64,000 nt of DNA from Ornithinibacillus xuwenensis (GCF_039614845.1 NZ_JBDIML010000001.1:434001-498000); one strand, 5' to 3'; positions 49,869 through 59,295 are shown, counted from the stretch's first letter. Numbers and translations: made by a program. The notes: a model not told the origin generated them from the letters alone.

Positions 49869-51173
49869 ATGCGAATGTATGACATTATTGAGAAAAAGCG
49901 CAATGGCAATGAATTAACAGAAGAAGAAATTCGATTTTTTGTTGATGGTTATACAAAAGGAGATATACCGGATTATCAAGTAAGCGCATTATTAATGGCA
50001 ATATACTTTCAGGATATGTCTGAGCAGGAAAGAGCGCAATTAACGCAAGCTATGGTTGATTCAGGTGATAAAATTGATCTTACCGATATTTCCGGAATTA
50101 AAGTAGATAAACACTCCACTGGAGGAGTTGGTGACACTACTACATTAGTGCTAGCGCCTCTAGTAGCTTCTGTTGGTGTACCAGTTGCGAAAATGAGTGG
50201 AAGAGGTTTAGGACATACTGGTGGAACAATTGATAAGCTAGAATCGGTACCTGGCTTTCATACTGAAATTAGTAATCAAGAATTTATTGATCTTGTTAAC
50301 AAGAATAAAGTATCTGTAATTGGACAGACAGGAAATTTAACACCTGCAGATAAGAAGTTGTATAGTCTGCGAGATGTTACAGCAACTGTTAATTCTATAC
50401 CGTTAATCGCAAGCTCTATTATGAGTAAGAAAATTGCTTCTGGAGCAGATGCTATCGTACTAGATGTAAAAACTGGCGCAGGGGCATTTATGAAGGATCT
50501 GGAGGATGCAAAAGAATTAGCGAAAGCAATGGTTTCTATTGGAAAACAGGTCGGTAGAAATACGATGGCAGTAATCTCTGATATGAGTCAGCCGCTAGGC
50601 TTTGCTATTGGTAATTCATTAGAAGTAAAAGAAGCAATTGAGACGCTACAAGGTAAAGGTCCAAAAGATTTAACAGAATTATGTCTTGTTCTTGGTAGTC
50701 AGATGGTTTTATTAGCTAATCAAGCATCTACGATTGAAGAAGCAAGAGAAAAATTGGAGGAGAGTTTAGCGAACGGACAAGCGTTTGAGCACTTTAAGAC
50801 TTTCCTTTCCTCTCAAGGCGGAGATCCGTCTGTGATTGACGATACGGAATTATTACCAAAGGCTGCTAAACAAATCCAGGTAAAAGCAAAACAAACAGGT
50901 ACTATAGAAAGCATTGTTGCTGATAATATCGGAACAGCAGCCATGATGCTAGGAGCTGGAAGAGCAACCAAAGAATCTGAAATAGATCTTTCTGCTGGAA
51001 TATTGTTACACAAAAAAGTCGGAGATAAGGTTCAAGAAGGAGAACCAATCCTTACATTGCATACGAATCAGCAAGAAGTAAATTCGGTTATCGATCTAAT
51101 TCACAAGAGTATATTGATATCGGATAATGCTGTTGCAGCACCAACTCTTATCTACGATACCATTACAGAATGA
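49869..51173 (+). CDS. pdp: Pyrimidine-nucleoside phosphorylase
   Basis: A 434-residue enzyme cleaving uridine, deoxyuridine and thymidine. Motifs: MRMYDIIEKKRNGNELTEEE, the family signature SGRGLGHTGGTIDKLESVPG, and VKTGAGAFMKDLEDA. ATG 49869 is placed 10 nt after GGGGGAGG, which lies inside punA; a frame from 49848 would include that site. In Bacillus subtilis pdp is in a different operon (dra-nupC-pdp), so here purine and pyrimidine salvage are joined in one unit. Confidence 0.93.
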   Translation: MRMYDIIEKKRNGNELTEEEIRFFVDGYTKGDIPDYQVSALLMAIYFQDMSEQERAQLTQAMVDSGDKIDLTDISGIKVDKHSTGGVGDTTTLVLAPLVASVGVPVAKMSGRGLGHTGGTIDKLESVPGFHTEISNQEFIDLVNKNKVSVIGQTGNLTPADKKLYSLRDVTATVNSIPLIASSIMSKKIASGADAIVLDVKTGAGAFMKDLEDAKELAKAMVSIGKQVGRNTMAVISDMSQPLGFAIGNSLEVKEAIETLQGKGPKDLTELCLVLGSQMVLLANQASTIEEAREKLEESLANGQAFEHFKTFLSSQGGDPSVIDDTELLPKAAKQIQVKAKQTGTIESIVADNIGTAAMMLGAGRATKESEIDLSAGILLHKKVGDKVQEGEPILTLHTNQQEVNSVIDLIHKSILISDNAVAAPTLIYDTITE

Positions 51174-51183
51174 GTAAACATGT

Positions 51184-51222
51184 AAAAACGTACAAAATAA
51201 TAATTTTGTGCGTTTTTCTTTT
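51184..51222 (+). terminator. Terminator of the nucleoside operon
   Basis: AAAAACGTACAAAAT (51184-51198) and ATTTTGTGCGTTTTT (51203-51217), a long A-U rich stem with one G-U pair, followed by CTTTTTC. Confidence 0.8.
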
Positions 51223-51331
51223 TCAACTATAGTTGTAATTGCATCAAAATATATTTATCCCATAACTACGTTATAAGATTGTTTAATTTTGGCAATCCTA
51301 GGAGTATATTGATTGCTGGAGGTTAAACAAA

Positions 51332-52513
51332 ATGAAAAAATATGCTCTGATGGTTAGTTTACTATTCTTCACGTTATGTTTAGTTACAACAACAGTTTTT
51401 GCTGAAGAAGGTGGAGAGTCACAAGGTGAAAATACATTAGATCTGGCTCCTGATGCGAAATCCGGCATTTTGATTGAACGGGATACAGGGAAAATTATGT
51501 TTGAAAAGCAGGCTCACGAGAAGCTACCACCTGCTAGTATGACTAAAATTATGACGCTATTATTGATTATGGAAGAATTGGAGAAAGGTTCTCTAAAAAA
51601 GGATGACGTTATTCGTATTAGTGAAAATGCAGCATCCATGGGTGGTTCGCAAATCTTTCTCGAAGCAGGGGAAGAAATGAAGGTAAATGACTTACTGAAA
51701 GGAATCGCAATAGCTTCAGCGAATGATGCTAGTGTTGCTATGGCAGAAAGAATTGCTGGTAGTGAGGCAGCCTTTGTTAAAAAGATGAATGAAAAAGTGA
51801 AAGCGTTAGGCTTAAAAAACACGCAATTCCAAAATGCATCTGGACTCCCTGCTGATAATCACTATAGCACTGCTTATGATATGGCGATGATTGCAAAAGA
51901 ATTATTGAGTCATGAGTCCATTACAGACTACACGTCTATTTATGAAGATTATTTACGAAAAGGAACTGAAAATGAATTCTGGTTAGTTAATACAAACAAG
52001 CTGGTACGTTTTTATCCAGGGGTTGATGGTTTAAAAACAGGATTTACAAATGAGGCAAAGTATTGTTTAACGGCAACTGCTAAAAAGGATGATATGCGTG
52101 TCGTTGCGGTAGTGATGGGGGCGGCTACGCCAAAAGAACGTAATGCAACGGTGTCTAATATGTTAGATTACGCATTCAACACCTATGAAACAAAAAAACT
52201 ATTTGACAAGGGTCAACAAATTTCTGAGTTAGAATTTCTTAAGGCAGAGGATCGTAAGGTTGAAGTGGTTGCTTCGGAATCCATCAGCACAGTATTTAAA
52301 AAAGGTGATTCCATTGAAGATTTAACAACTTCGGTTGAGTTGAACTCTGTTGAATTACCATTGAAAAAAGGTGACCAAGTGGGAACCTTGGTTGTTAAGA
52401 ATGGAAAAAAATTAATATCAGAAACTCCTTTAATTGTAGAAAAGGATGTAAAGAAAGCGTCGTACTTTACACTGTTCAAACGTACGATTCAAAAGTTGTC
52501 GAAAAATGATTAA
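51332..52513 (+). CDS. dacF: D-alanyl-D-alanine carboxypeptidase DacF
   Basis: A 393-residue penicillin-binding protein with a signal peptide (about 1-24). Active-site motifs: SxxK at Ser69-Lys72 (ASMTKIMT), SAN in IAIASANDASV, and KTG in GLKTGFTN. A C-terminal PBP5-like domain follows and ends in a basic amphipathic membrane anchor (FTLFKRTIQKLSKND). In Bacillus subtilis it is made in the forespore under sigma-F and trims spore peptidoglycan. It precedes the spoIIA genes, as there. Confidence 0.93.
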   Translation: MKKYALMVSLLFFTLCLVTTTVFAEEGGESQGENTLDLAPDAKSGILIERDTGKIMFEKQAHEKLPPASMTKIMTLLLIMEELEKGSLKKDDVIRISENAASMGGSQIFLEAGEEMKVNDLLKGIAIASANDASVAMAERIAGSEAAFVKKMNEKVKALGLKNTQFQNASGLPADNHYSTAYDMAMIAKELLSHESITDYTSIYEDYLRKGTENEFWLVNTNKLVRFYPGVDGLKTGFTNEAKYCLTATAKKDDMRVVAVVMGAATPKERNATVSNMLDYAFNTYETKKLFDKGQQISELEFLKAEDRKVEVVASESISTVFKKGDSIEDLTTSVELNSVELPLKKGDQVGTLVVKNGKKLISETPLIVEKDVKKASYFTLFKRTIQKLSKND

Positions 52514-52557
52514 TTCCTTCTAGTTTAGCAGAATTATTTCTTCTTTTGTCTATTAGC

Positions 52558-52584
52558 AGGATTTTTCCCATTTGATAAAGAAAT
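52558..52584 (+). promoter_or_regulatory. Possible sigma-H promoter of spoIIA
   Basis: AGGATTT (52558-52564) and GAAAT (52580-52584) resemble the sigma-H pattern (AGGA-AT, GAAT), in the place where the Bacillus subtilis spoIIA promoter lies. The -10 is not exact. Confidence 0.45.
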
Positions 52585-52616
52585 GTACTTACAAAGGAAT
52601 GTAAGGAGGATTATTA

Positions 52617-52970
52617 ATGGGGCTAGAGTTTTCGTTTGAAGTAAAAGAAGATGTTCTAATCGTTCGTCTAGCGGGAGAGTTAGACCACCACGAAGCTGAA
52701 ACACTGCGAGACAGATGGAAGGACATGCTTTATCTAAATCCAGTGAAACATGTTATTTTGAACCTTGATCAAGTTAGTTTTATGGATAGTTCAGGATTGG
52801 GTGTAATCCTAGGTCGATATAAGGAAGTTCTGCAGTTGGGAGGAGAAATGGTCGTTTGTTCAATACCACATTCAATTAAACGTTTGTTTGAAATGTCGGG
52901 TATGTTTAAGATTATTCGCCTGGAGGAGAATGAAGAATTTGCTTTAGAAACATTGGGGGTGGCTTCATGA
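52617..52970 (+). CDS. spoIIAA: Anti-sigma-F factor antagonist SpoIIAA
   Basis: A 117-residue STAS-domain protein. The phosphorylated serine is Ser58 in VSFMDSSGLGVILGRYK, the same number as in Bacillus subtilis. Unphosphorylated SpoIIAA binds SpoIIAB and frees sigma-F in the forespore. AAGGAGG precedes ATG. It overlaps spoIIAB by four bases. Confidence 0.95.
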   Translation: MGLEFSFEVKEDVLIVRLAGELDHHEAETLRDRWKDMLYLNPVKHVILNLDQVSFMDSSGLGVILGRYKEVLQLGGEMVVCSIPHSIKRLFEMSGMFKIIRLEENEEFALETLGVAS

Positions 52971-53410
52971 AAAATGAAATGCATGTCGAGTTTTCAAGTG
53001 TAAGTCAGAATGAATCTTTTGCTCGTGTAACGGTGGCATCATTTGTTGCGCAACTTGATCCTACAATGGATGAATTAACAGAAATTAAAACAGTTGTCTC
53101 TGAAGCTGTTACAAATGCAATTATTCACGGGTATAATAATGAGCCTGACCACAAGGTTGCGATTACTTGTAAGCTACAAGAAGATGGAGAAATTGAAATA
53201 ACGATACGCGATTATGGAATTGGTATTGCAGATGTGGAAGAGGCTAGACAACCATTGTATACATCGAAGCCAGAGCTGGAACGTTCTGGTATGGGCTTTA
53301 CAATCATTGAGAATTTTATGGACTCAGTAGAGGTTACGTCTATAAAAGGCGAAGGTACTTCTGTCTATATGAAAAAGCAGTTAACTAAAAGTAAAACGGT
53401 TTATAATTAG
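52967..53410 (+). CDS. spoIIAB: Anti-sigma-F factor and serine kinase SpoIIAB
   Basis: A 147-residue GHKL-type kinase. The N box is SEAVTNAIIHGYNN, the G1 box is IRDYGIGIADVEEA, and the G2 region is LERSGMGFTIIENFMD. It sequesters sigma-F with ATP bound and phosphorylates SpoIIAA. ATG overlaps the spoIIAA stop (ATGA). Confidence 0.95.
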   Translation: MKNEMHVEFSSVSQNESFARVTVASFVAQLDPTMDELTEIKTVVSEAVTNAIIHGYNNEPDHKVAITCKLQEDGEIEITIRDYGIGIADVEEARQPLYTSKPELERSGMGFTIIENFMDSVEVTSIKGEGTSVYMKKQLTKSKTVYN

Positions 53411-53421
53411 GATGTATGCCT

Positions 53422-54177
53422 ATGGATGTTAATGTTAAACAAGATAGTCGGAATGAAGCGTTGAAGGATGAACAAGTAAAAGAATATATTTTAAAGAGTC
53501 AACAAGGTGATAAAGCAGCCAGAGACTTTTTAGTTGAAAAAAATATTCGATTAGTTTGGTCAGTTGTTCAGCGTTTCATGAATCGAGGATATGACCCTGA
53601 CGATTTATTTCAAATTGGTAGTATTGGTTTAATTAAATCAATTGATAAGTTTGACTTATCTTATGACGTTCGATTCTCAACATATGCAGTACCGATGATA
53701 ATCGGAGAAATTCAACGATTTCTTCGAGATGATGGTAGCGTAAAGGTTAGTCGTTCCTTAAAAGAAGTTGGAAATAAGATTCGTAAAAAGAAAGATGAGT
53801 TAACAAAGCAATTTGGAAGGTCCCCAACAGTTAATGAAATTGCGGAGGCTTTGGAGATATCTCCAGAAGAGGTTGTCCATGCTCAGGAAGCATCGAAGGC
53901 ACCACACTCCATACATGAAACTGTATTCGAAAATGACGGAGACCCTATAACATTACTCGATCAAATTGCTGACCAAGATACAAATTGGTTTGATAAATTA
54001 TCCTTACAAGAAGCTATACGGGGCTTGAATGAGCGTGAAAGATTAATTTTATATCTGCGCTATTATAAGGATAAAACCCAATCTGAAGTTGCAGAAAGAT
54101 TAGGGATTTCGCAGGTTCAAGTTTCGAGATTAGAGAAAAAAATACTATTTGAAATGAAAAATAAAATGGATTCTTAA
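53422..54177 (+). CDS. sigF: Sporulation sigma factor SigF
   Basis: A 251-residue sigma-70-family factor for early forespore transcription. Region 2: NIRLVWSVVQRFMNRGYDPDDLFQIGSIGLIKSIDKFD (in parts); region 3: GRSPTVNEIAEALEISPEEV; region 4: SEVAERLGISQVQVSRLEKKI. ATG 53422 lies about 8 nt after AGGATG; ATG 53416 is too close to it. It is the third gene of the spoIIA operon, followed by a strong terminator. Confidence 0.94.
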   Translation: MDVNVKQDSRNEALKDEQVKEYILKSQQGDKAARDFLVEKNIRLVWSVVQRFMNRGYDPDDLFQIGSIGLIKSIDKFDLSYDVRFSTYAVPMIIGEIQRFLRDDGSVKVSRSLKEVGNKIRKKKDELTKQFGRSPTVNEIAEALEISPEEVVHAQEASKAPHSIHETVFENDGDPITLLDQIADQDTNWFDKLSLQEAIRGLNERERLILYLRYYKDKTQSEVAERLGISQVQVSRLEKKILFEMKNKMDS

Positions 54178-54180
54178 AAA

Positions 54181-54209
54181 AATCATCACGTATGTGATGA
54201 TTTTTTTAT
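54181..54209 (+). terminator. Terminator of the spoIIA operon
   Basis: AATCATCAC (54181-54189), loop GTAT, GTGATGATT (54194-54202), then TTTTTT. Confidence 0.85.
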
Positions 54210-54305
54210 TGATTTCACTACTTTCTTCCGCAATTCCAATTATAATATTTCTTTTTAAACAGATACTATAGTGTATCGAACAAAATTCCGCTGAGGTGAT
54301 GACTA

Positions 54306-54926
54306 ATGGATGGAATTGTATATTTACGGATGAAAAAGAAGCTAGAAATAAGTAATCCGAAGGTGATTCATTTAAAGGATGTTGCTTATCTGTCATCTAA
54401 TTCCAAAAACATTGTCCAAGAATTAGAGGCATTAAAGATCTACCGAATAACAGAAAAAGATAAAGAAATCGTTATTATTGATAGTTTTTTGATTATCGAT
54501 CACCTAAATCAAAACTATCCATTTATAGAGGTTCAACTAGTTGGTCCTGAACAAACCATTATCCGAGTTAGCAAATACAGGAAATCTCCAAATGTATTTA
54601 TTGTAGCATTTGTATGGTTGCTTTTATTTATTGGGACAGCGATGACAATTATGAACTTTCACTATGATGTAAGCATGCAAGAAGTCCAACAGAAATTACA
54701 TTACTTACTGACAGGTGAAGAAAATGAGTATCCACTGTGGATACAGATTCCTTATTCATTTGGTTTAGGAATCGGAATGATATTATTTTTTAACCATTGG
54801 TTTAATAAACGTTTTAATGAGGAGCCAAGTCCCTTAGAGGTTGAAATCTATAACTACCAGAAATCCCTTGATGACTATGTAAATTATCACGAGAATCAGT
54901 TAAATGATCCAAACCATCCTCATTAA
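54306..54926 (+). CDS. spoVAA: Stage V sporulation protein AA
   Basis: A 206-residue membrane protein of the SpoVA dipicolinic-acid channel locus. The N-terminal cytoplasmic domain (VYLRMKKKLEISNPKVIHLK) is followed by two helices near 97-118 and 148-170. It starts at ATG 54306 with GAGGTGATG and is preceded by GATACTATA (54262 on), compatible with a forespore sigma-G -10 element. It overlaps spoVAB by 23 nt. Confidence 0.88.
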   Translation: MDGIVYLRMKKKLEISNPKVIHLKDVAYLSSNSKNIVQELEALKIYRITEKDKEIVIIDSFLIIDHLNQNYPFIEVQLVGPEQTIIRVSKYRKSPNVFIVAFVWLLLFIGTAMTIMNFHYDVSMQEVQQKLHYLLTGEENEYPLWIQIPYSFGLGIGMILFFNHWFNKRFNEEPSPLEVEIYNYQKSLDDYVNYHENQLNDPNHPH

Positions 54927-55335
54927 TGTCGTCCAGATCATCATTGGCTTTTCTGGGGGACTAGCTGTTGGATGTGGATTTGTTGCCTTTTTAACAGTGC
55001 TTGGTATTATTCCAAGATTAATTCAACTAAGCAAAACATTACACTTAGTAAAGGTTTATACGGCATGCGTTATTTTAGGTTCATTAATTGGAACTTACTT
55101 ATCTTTTGCAGATATCACATGGAATCACCCAGTAATATTACTGGCGATTTGGGGTGGATTGCACGGGATTTTTAATGGAATGCTTGCTGCTGCCTTAACA
55201 GAGGTATTGAATGTGTTTCCGTTAGTATCTAGGAGGATTAACCTAGAGGGTAAGCTCATTCTCCTAATGATGGCAATCGTGTTTGGAAAGATTATAGGGT
55301 CATTATTTCAATGGATTATTTTAGTTAAGCTGTAA
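54904..55335 (+). CDS. spoVAB: Stage V sporulation protein AB
   Basis: A 143-residue protein with four to five membrane helices (QIIIGFSGGLAVGCGFVAFL, GIIPRLIQLSKT, later NGMLAAALTEVLNVFPLVSRR). It is encoded between spoVAA and spoVAF. The genes spoVAC, spoVAD and spoVAE, which follow it in Bacillus subtilis, are missing here; spoVAF starts 16 nt after its stop. Confidence 0.88.
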   Translation: MIQTILINVVQIIIGFSGGLAVGCGFVAFLTVLGIIPRLIQLSKTLHLVKVYTACVILGSLIGTYLSFADITWNHPVILLAIWGGLHGIFNGMLAAALTEVLNVFPLVSRRINLEGKLILLMMAIVFGKIIGSLFQWIILVKL

Positions 55336-55351
55336 GAATGGAGGGTTAGTT

Positions 55352-56824
55352 ATGAAGCAACAACCAATATCATCCACAATCAAACATAATGCTGCCTATT
55401 TAAAAGAAAGAGTAGGAGTAGGTACATCCTTTGATGTTGGGTTTCGCGAAATAGTTCTATTAAAAACAGATATTCAATTGTATTATGTGACAGGATTAGT
55501 CGATAGCATGATTATTCAGGACATCTTAGAAGAACTGGTTAACTTGAATGACCATGAAAAGGAAAAAGGGAAAATTGCGGAGATTATTAAAAATCGCTTA
55601 GTTCATCAGCAGGTTAATTCCATAAAATCGATGGATGAAGCAGTGGATCAAATGCTCTCTGGACTAATTGTTATTTTTATCAATGGTGAACGATTTGCTT
55701 ATGTTGTGGATGTAAGAAACTACCCAGGTAGAACACCACAGGAGCCAGACACGGAAAGGGTTATTCGTGGTTCAAGGGACGGTTTTACTGAAAACATTAT
55801 TGAAAACACTGCATTAACAAGGAGAAGAATTCGTGATGAGCGTTTGCGTCACGAAATGCTGAAGGTTGGAGAACGTTCTAAAACAGATGTTTGCTTAAGT
55901 TATATAAAAGATATTGCTGACGAAGGTCTTGTGAAATTAATGAAAGAAAAGATTGAAGCTATCGACATTGATGGTGTAACAATGGCAGAAAAATCGCTTG
56001 AGGAGTTCATTGTGGAACGCAAGTGGAATCCGTATCCAATGGTTCGCTATACGGAGAGGCCTGATGTTGCTGCTAATCATTTGTTAGAGGGACATGTCAT
56101 CATTATTGTGGATACTTCACCTAGTGTTATCATTGTTCCGACAACATTCTTTCATCACTCACAACATGCGGAAGAGCATCGACAAGCACCAGTTATTGGT
56201 ACTTTCATCAGATGGATTCGCTTTTTAGCGATAGTTGCTTCTATTTTTCTTTTACCAACATGGCTATTGTTTGTAATGGATCCAAGTTTGCTACCAAAGG
56301 CACTTTCATTTATCGGACCAAATGAAGAAGGCAACATTCCAATTGTTATACAGCTTATCTTAGGTGTAATTGGGATTGAGTTTTTACGGATGGCTGCTAT
56401 TCATACACCGACTGCTTTATCTACAGCTATGGGGTTAATTGCAGCCGTATTAATTGGTCAGATAGCAATAGATGTTGGTTTGCTAAGTCCAGAGGTTATT
56501 CTTTATATTTCCATTAGTGCCATAGGATCTTATGTAACCCCAAGCTATGAGCTCAGCGTAGCCAATAAAGTAGCAAGCCTTATACTGTTATTAGCGACAG
56601 CAGCCTTTGGATTGATGGGTTATATAATCAGCATAACCCTATTCTTCTTGTTCTTAATTAGCGTAAGATCTATTAGAACTCCTTATTTATGGCCACTTTT
56701 ACCATTTAATGCCAAGGCGATGCTTTCCATTTTAATTCGTGTCCCAACTCCTTATGCAAATTCAAGACCAAGCATTGTCCATCCGAAGAATACCTATCGT
56801 CAACCGGTAAAGAATCATTCATAA
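55352..56824 (+). CDS. spoVAF: Stage V sporulation protein AF
   Basis: A 490-residue GerA-type membrane protein related to the A subunit of germinant receptors. The soluble N-terminal part (KTDIQLYYVTGLVD, NYPGRTPQEPDTERVIRGSRDGFTEN in parts) is followed after residue 240 by about five membrane helices, including the family segment IRWIRFLAIVASIFLLPTWL. It is involved in spore germination. Its direct junction with spoVAB shows that the operon is shortened. Confidence 0.9.
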   Translation: MKQQPISSTIKHNAAYLKERVGVGTSFDVGFREIVLLKTDIQLYYVTGLVDSMIIQDILEELVNLNDHEKEKGKIAEIIKNRLVHQQVNSIKSMDEAVDQMLSGLIVIFINGERFAYVVDVRNYPGRTPQEPDTERVIRGSRDGFTENIIENTALTRRRIRDERLRHEMLKVGERSKTDVCLSYIKDIADEGLVKLMKEKIEAIDIDGVTMAEKSLEEFIVERKWNPYPMVRYTERPDVAANHLLEGHVIIIVDTSPSVIIVPTTFFHHSQHAEEHRQAPVIGTFIRWIRFLAIVASIFLLPTWLLFVMDPSLLPKALSFIGPNEEGNIPIVIQLILGVIGIEFLRMAAIHTPTALSTAMGLIAAVLIGQIAIDVGLLSPEVILYISISAIGSYVTPSYELSVANKVASLILLLATAAFGLMGYIISITLFFLFLISVRSIRTPYLWPLLPFNAKAMLSILIRVPTPYANSRPSIVHPKNTYRQPVKNHS

Positions 56825-56833
56825 AAAGGGAAT

Positions 56834-56875
56834 TAATACCTCGTGTCAACTGCTGCGGGGTATTATTTCTTTTGT
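56834..56875 (+). terminator. Terminator of the spoVA operon
   Basis: TAATACC (56834-56840) and GGTATTA (56859-56865) with additional inner pairing (TCG/CGG), followed by TTTCTTTTG. Confidence 0.7.
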
Positions 56876-56941
56876 TTTCTATCAGGTTATGGTAAATTTT
56901 TTATATGTATGTTTAGAATATAATGCAGATAGGTGAGAATT

Positions 56942-58249
56942 ATGTCGCTGGATAATTACCCATATCAAATAAACGAAAACGGACATTTAGAGATTGGTGG
57001 AATTGATACGCTTGATTTAGTGAAAAAATATGGTACCCCACTATATGTCTATGATATCGCGCTTATTCGTGAACGCTGTAGAGCGTTTGTAGAAACATTT
57101 AAAAAGCTTGGCGTGAAGGCGCAAGTAGCATATGCAAGTAAAGCATTCTCTTCTATTGCAATTTTACAGGTTATGAAGCAAGAAGGACTTTCGGTAGATG
57201 TTGTATCTGAAGGCGAATTGTTTACTGCCCTTCAAGCTGGCGTCAATCCTGAAAAAATCCATATGCATGGCAATAATAAAAGCCCTAGAGAACTTGAGAT
57301 GGCGATAAAAAATAATATTGGCTGTATCGTGGTGGACAACTTTTATGAGATTGAGCTACTGAAGGAATTATTAGCTAAATATGGTAAAGAAACGGATGTT
57401 ATCATTCGCGTGACGCCTGGAATCAAATCAGAAACACATCAATATATCATGACTGGTAATGAGGATTCAAAATTTGGATTTGACCTTCATAATGGACAAG
57501 CTGAAGAAGCATTTTTGTTGCTACATGAGCATGAAGCTATAAATTTTAAAGGCCTGCATTGCCATATTGGGTCACAGATATTCGATACAGAGAGATTTGT
57601 TTTAGCTACCAATATTTTATTTGACGCTATTTCGAAATGGAATACTAAGTATGGTTATTCTCCTGAGGTTCTGAATTTAGGTGGAGGGTTTGGTATTCGA
57701 TATACGAAAGATGATCAGCCACTTCCACTTCATAAATATGTGGAAAGATTAGTCGAAACTGTACAAGAGCATAGTGATAGATTGGGCATTCCAATGCCTG
57801 AAATTTGGATTGAACCGGGACGATCGATTGTGGGAGATGCTGGTATTACTTTATATACGATAGGTTCTACCAAGCATATACCAGGTGTCCGGGATTATGT
57901 TTCGGTTGATGGTGGTATGACTGATAATATTAGACCAGCATTATACCAGGCAAAGTACCATGGAGTGCTTGCTAACAAAGCAAATCACCCAAGCAGTTCT
58001 GTTGTGTCGATTGCTGGTAAATGCTGTGAATCAGGAGATATGCTAGTTTGGGATCTACCACTGCCTGACGTGGAAAGTGGAGACATCCTTGCATTATTCT
58101 CTACAGGAGCTTATGGGTATTCCATGGCCAGTAATTATAACCGTATTCAAAAAGCAGCCGTTGTGTTTGTTGAGAATGGTTTGGATAAGCTTGTTATTAA
58201 ACGAGAAACATACGAGGATATTGTCAGCCACGATTTATCCTATGAGTAA
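56942..58249 (+). CDS. lysA: Diaminopimelate decarboxylase
   Basis: A 435-residue PLP-dependent enzyme making lysine from meso-diaminopimelate. The PLP lysine is in VAYASKAFSS; HCHIGSQI, GGGFGIRYT and EPGRSIVGDAG are PLP-binding motifs; CCESGDML carries the active-site cysteine of the partner subunit. ATG 56942 has AGGTGAG upstream. There is no room or sequence for a lysine riboswitch leader. Conserved position before ppiB. Confidence 0.95.
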   Translation: MSLDNYPYQINENGHLEIGGIDTLDLVKKYGTPLYVYDIALIRERCRAFVETFKKLGVKAQVAYASKAFSSIAILQVMKQEGLSVDVVSEGELFTALQAGVNPEKIHMHGNNKSPRELEMAIKNNIGCIVVDNFYEIELLKELLAKYGKETDVIIRVTPGIKSETHQYIMTGNEDSKFGFDLHNGQAEEAFLLLHEHEAINFKGLHCHIGSQIFDTERFVLATNILFDAISKWNTKYGYSPEVLNLGGGFGIRYTKDDQPLPLHKYVERLVETVQEHSDRLGIPMPEIWIEPGRSIVGDAGITLYTIGSTKHIPGVRDYVSVDGGMTDNIRPALYQAKYHGVLANKANHPSSSVVSIAGKCCESGDMLVWDLPLPDVESGDILALFSTGAYGYSMASNYNRIQKAAVVFVENGLDKLVIKRETYEDIVSHDLSYE

Positions 58250-58336
58250 TGTTATCAATTAACTTTTAATAAATGGTAAGAAATGTTATGATGAATGCTA
58301 TAATAACAGTGAACAAGACGAATGGAGTTGGAATAG

Positions 58337-58774
58337 ATGGAAAAAAAAGGTTATATTTTAATGGAGAATGGAAATAAGATTGAGTTTGAATTATATCCTA
58401 ATGAAGCACCAGGAACAGTAGCGAATTTTGAAAAATTAGCTAACGAAAATTTTTATGATGGACTAACATTCCACCGTGTAATCGATGGATTTGTAAGTCA
58501 AGGGGGATGCCCGATTGGTAACGGAACGGGTGACGCTGGTTATAAAATAAAATGTGAGACAGATAATAATCCGCATCAACATGTTGAGGGTACACTTTCT
58601 ATGGCACATGCAGGGAGAGATACTGGTAGCTGCCAATTCTTTATTGTACATGAACCACAACCACATCTAAATGGAGTACATACCGTATTTGGTCAAGTTA
58701 CTTCTGGTATGGAGCATGTAAAAGCAATGCGAAACGGAGATGTTATGAAAGAGGTAAAGGTTACTTCTGCATAA
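58337..58774 (+). CDS. ppiB: Peptidyl-prolyl cis-trans isomerase B (cyclophilin)
   Basis: A 145-residue cytosolic cyclophilin. Motifs: YDGLTFHRVIDGFVSQGGCP, MAHAGRDTGSCQFFIV and LNGVHTVFGQV contain the active-site Arg, Gln/Phe and His residues. GGAGTTGG precedes ATG. Protein-folding helper, same place as in Bacillus subtilis. Confidence 0.94.
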   Translation: MEKKGYILMENGNKIEFELYPNEAPGTVANFEKLANENFYDGLTFHRVIDGFVSQGGCPIGNGTGDAGYKIKCETDNNPHQHVEGTLSMAHAGRDTGSCQFFIVHEPQPHLNGVHTVFGQVTSGMEHVKAMRNGDVMKEVKVTSA

Positions 58775-58801
58775 TGACTTCTGTAAATTAGGAAGGTTTA
58801 G

Positions 58802-59260
58802 ATGAATACATTAATATTGCTGTATCTTGTATTATTTGTTGCGCCAATCAGTAATCTAATTCATGAGTTAGGGCACTTGATTGGTGCAAAGCTTGCAAAA
58901 GCAGATGAGGTCAAACTTTATTTAGGTAGAGGTACAAGCGTATGTAAATTTGTATACCGTACTACTGAGATTGATATAGGGTCTGTATTTTTTACTTCAG
59001 GTTTTACAGTAAGTAGAAGAGAGGAAGTTTATAAACCGATAGAAATCGTTTATATTACATTCTTTGGTCCATTTCTTAATGCTGCTGTTGCACTCATCTT
59101 ATACCTTCTGTTTCTACATATGCAAAATGATTACATTTTGGTCTTGATGTTGTATAATTGCTGGTTGTTCGTCATGAATTGTATCCCATTTAAGATTAAG
59201 GATCAGCAGTCCGATGGCTATATAATTATGAAGGAATTAATTGGTAAAGGTAATAAATAG
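58802..59260 (+). CDS. Site-2-protease-like (M50) membrane protein
   Basis: A 152-residue membrane protein with a zinc-protease motif HELGH at residues 21-25 (LIHELGHLIGAKLAKA) inside the first helix. Two more hydrophobic segments follow (ITFFGPFLNAAVALILYLLF and LVLMLYNCWLFVMNCIPF). A third ligand is probably in NCIPFKIKDQQSDGY, where site-2 proteases have a NxxPxxxxDG motif (here N-C-I-P-F then D-G). It lies where the rib operon is found in Bacillus subtilis. Its substrate is unknown. Confidence 0.75.
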   Translation: MNTLILLYLVLFVAPISNLIHELGHLIGAKLAKADEVKLYLGRGTSVCKFVYRTTEIDIGSVFFTSGFTVSRREEVYKPIEIVYITFFGPFLNAAVALILYLLFLHMQNDYILVLMLYNCWLFVMNCIPFKIKDQQSDGYIIMKELIGKGNK

Positions 59261-59295
59261 GAATTAATTGTCAATGATAGTAAAGGATGAGCAGA

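Noticed and set aside
56825..56941. Lysine riboswitch before lysA
   Set aside because: Only about 115 nt separate spoVAF from lysA, and most of it is the spoVA terminator; an L-box needs about 170 nt plus a switch.
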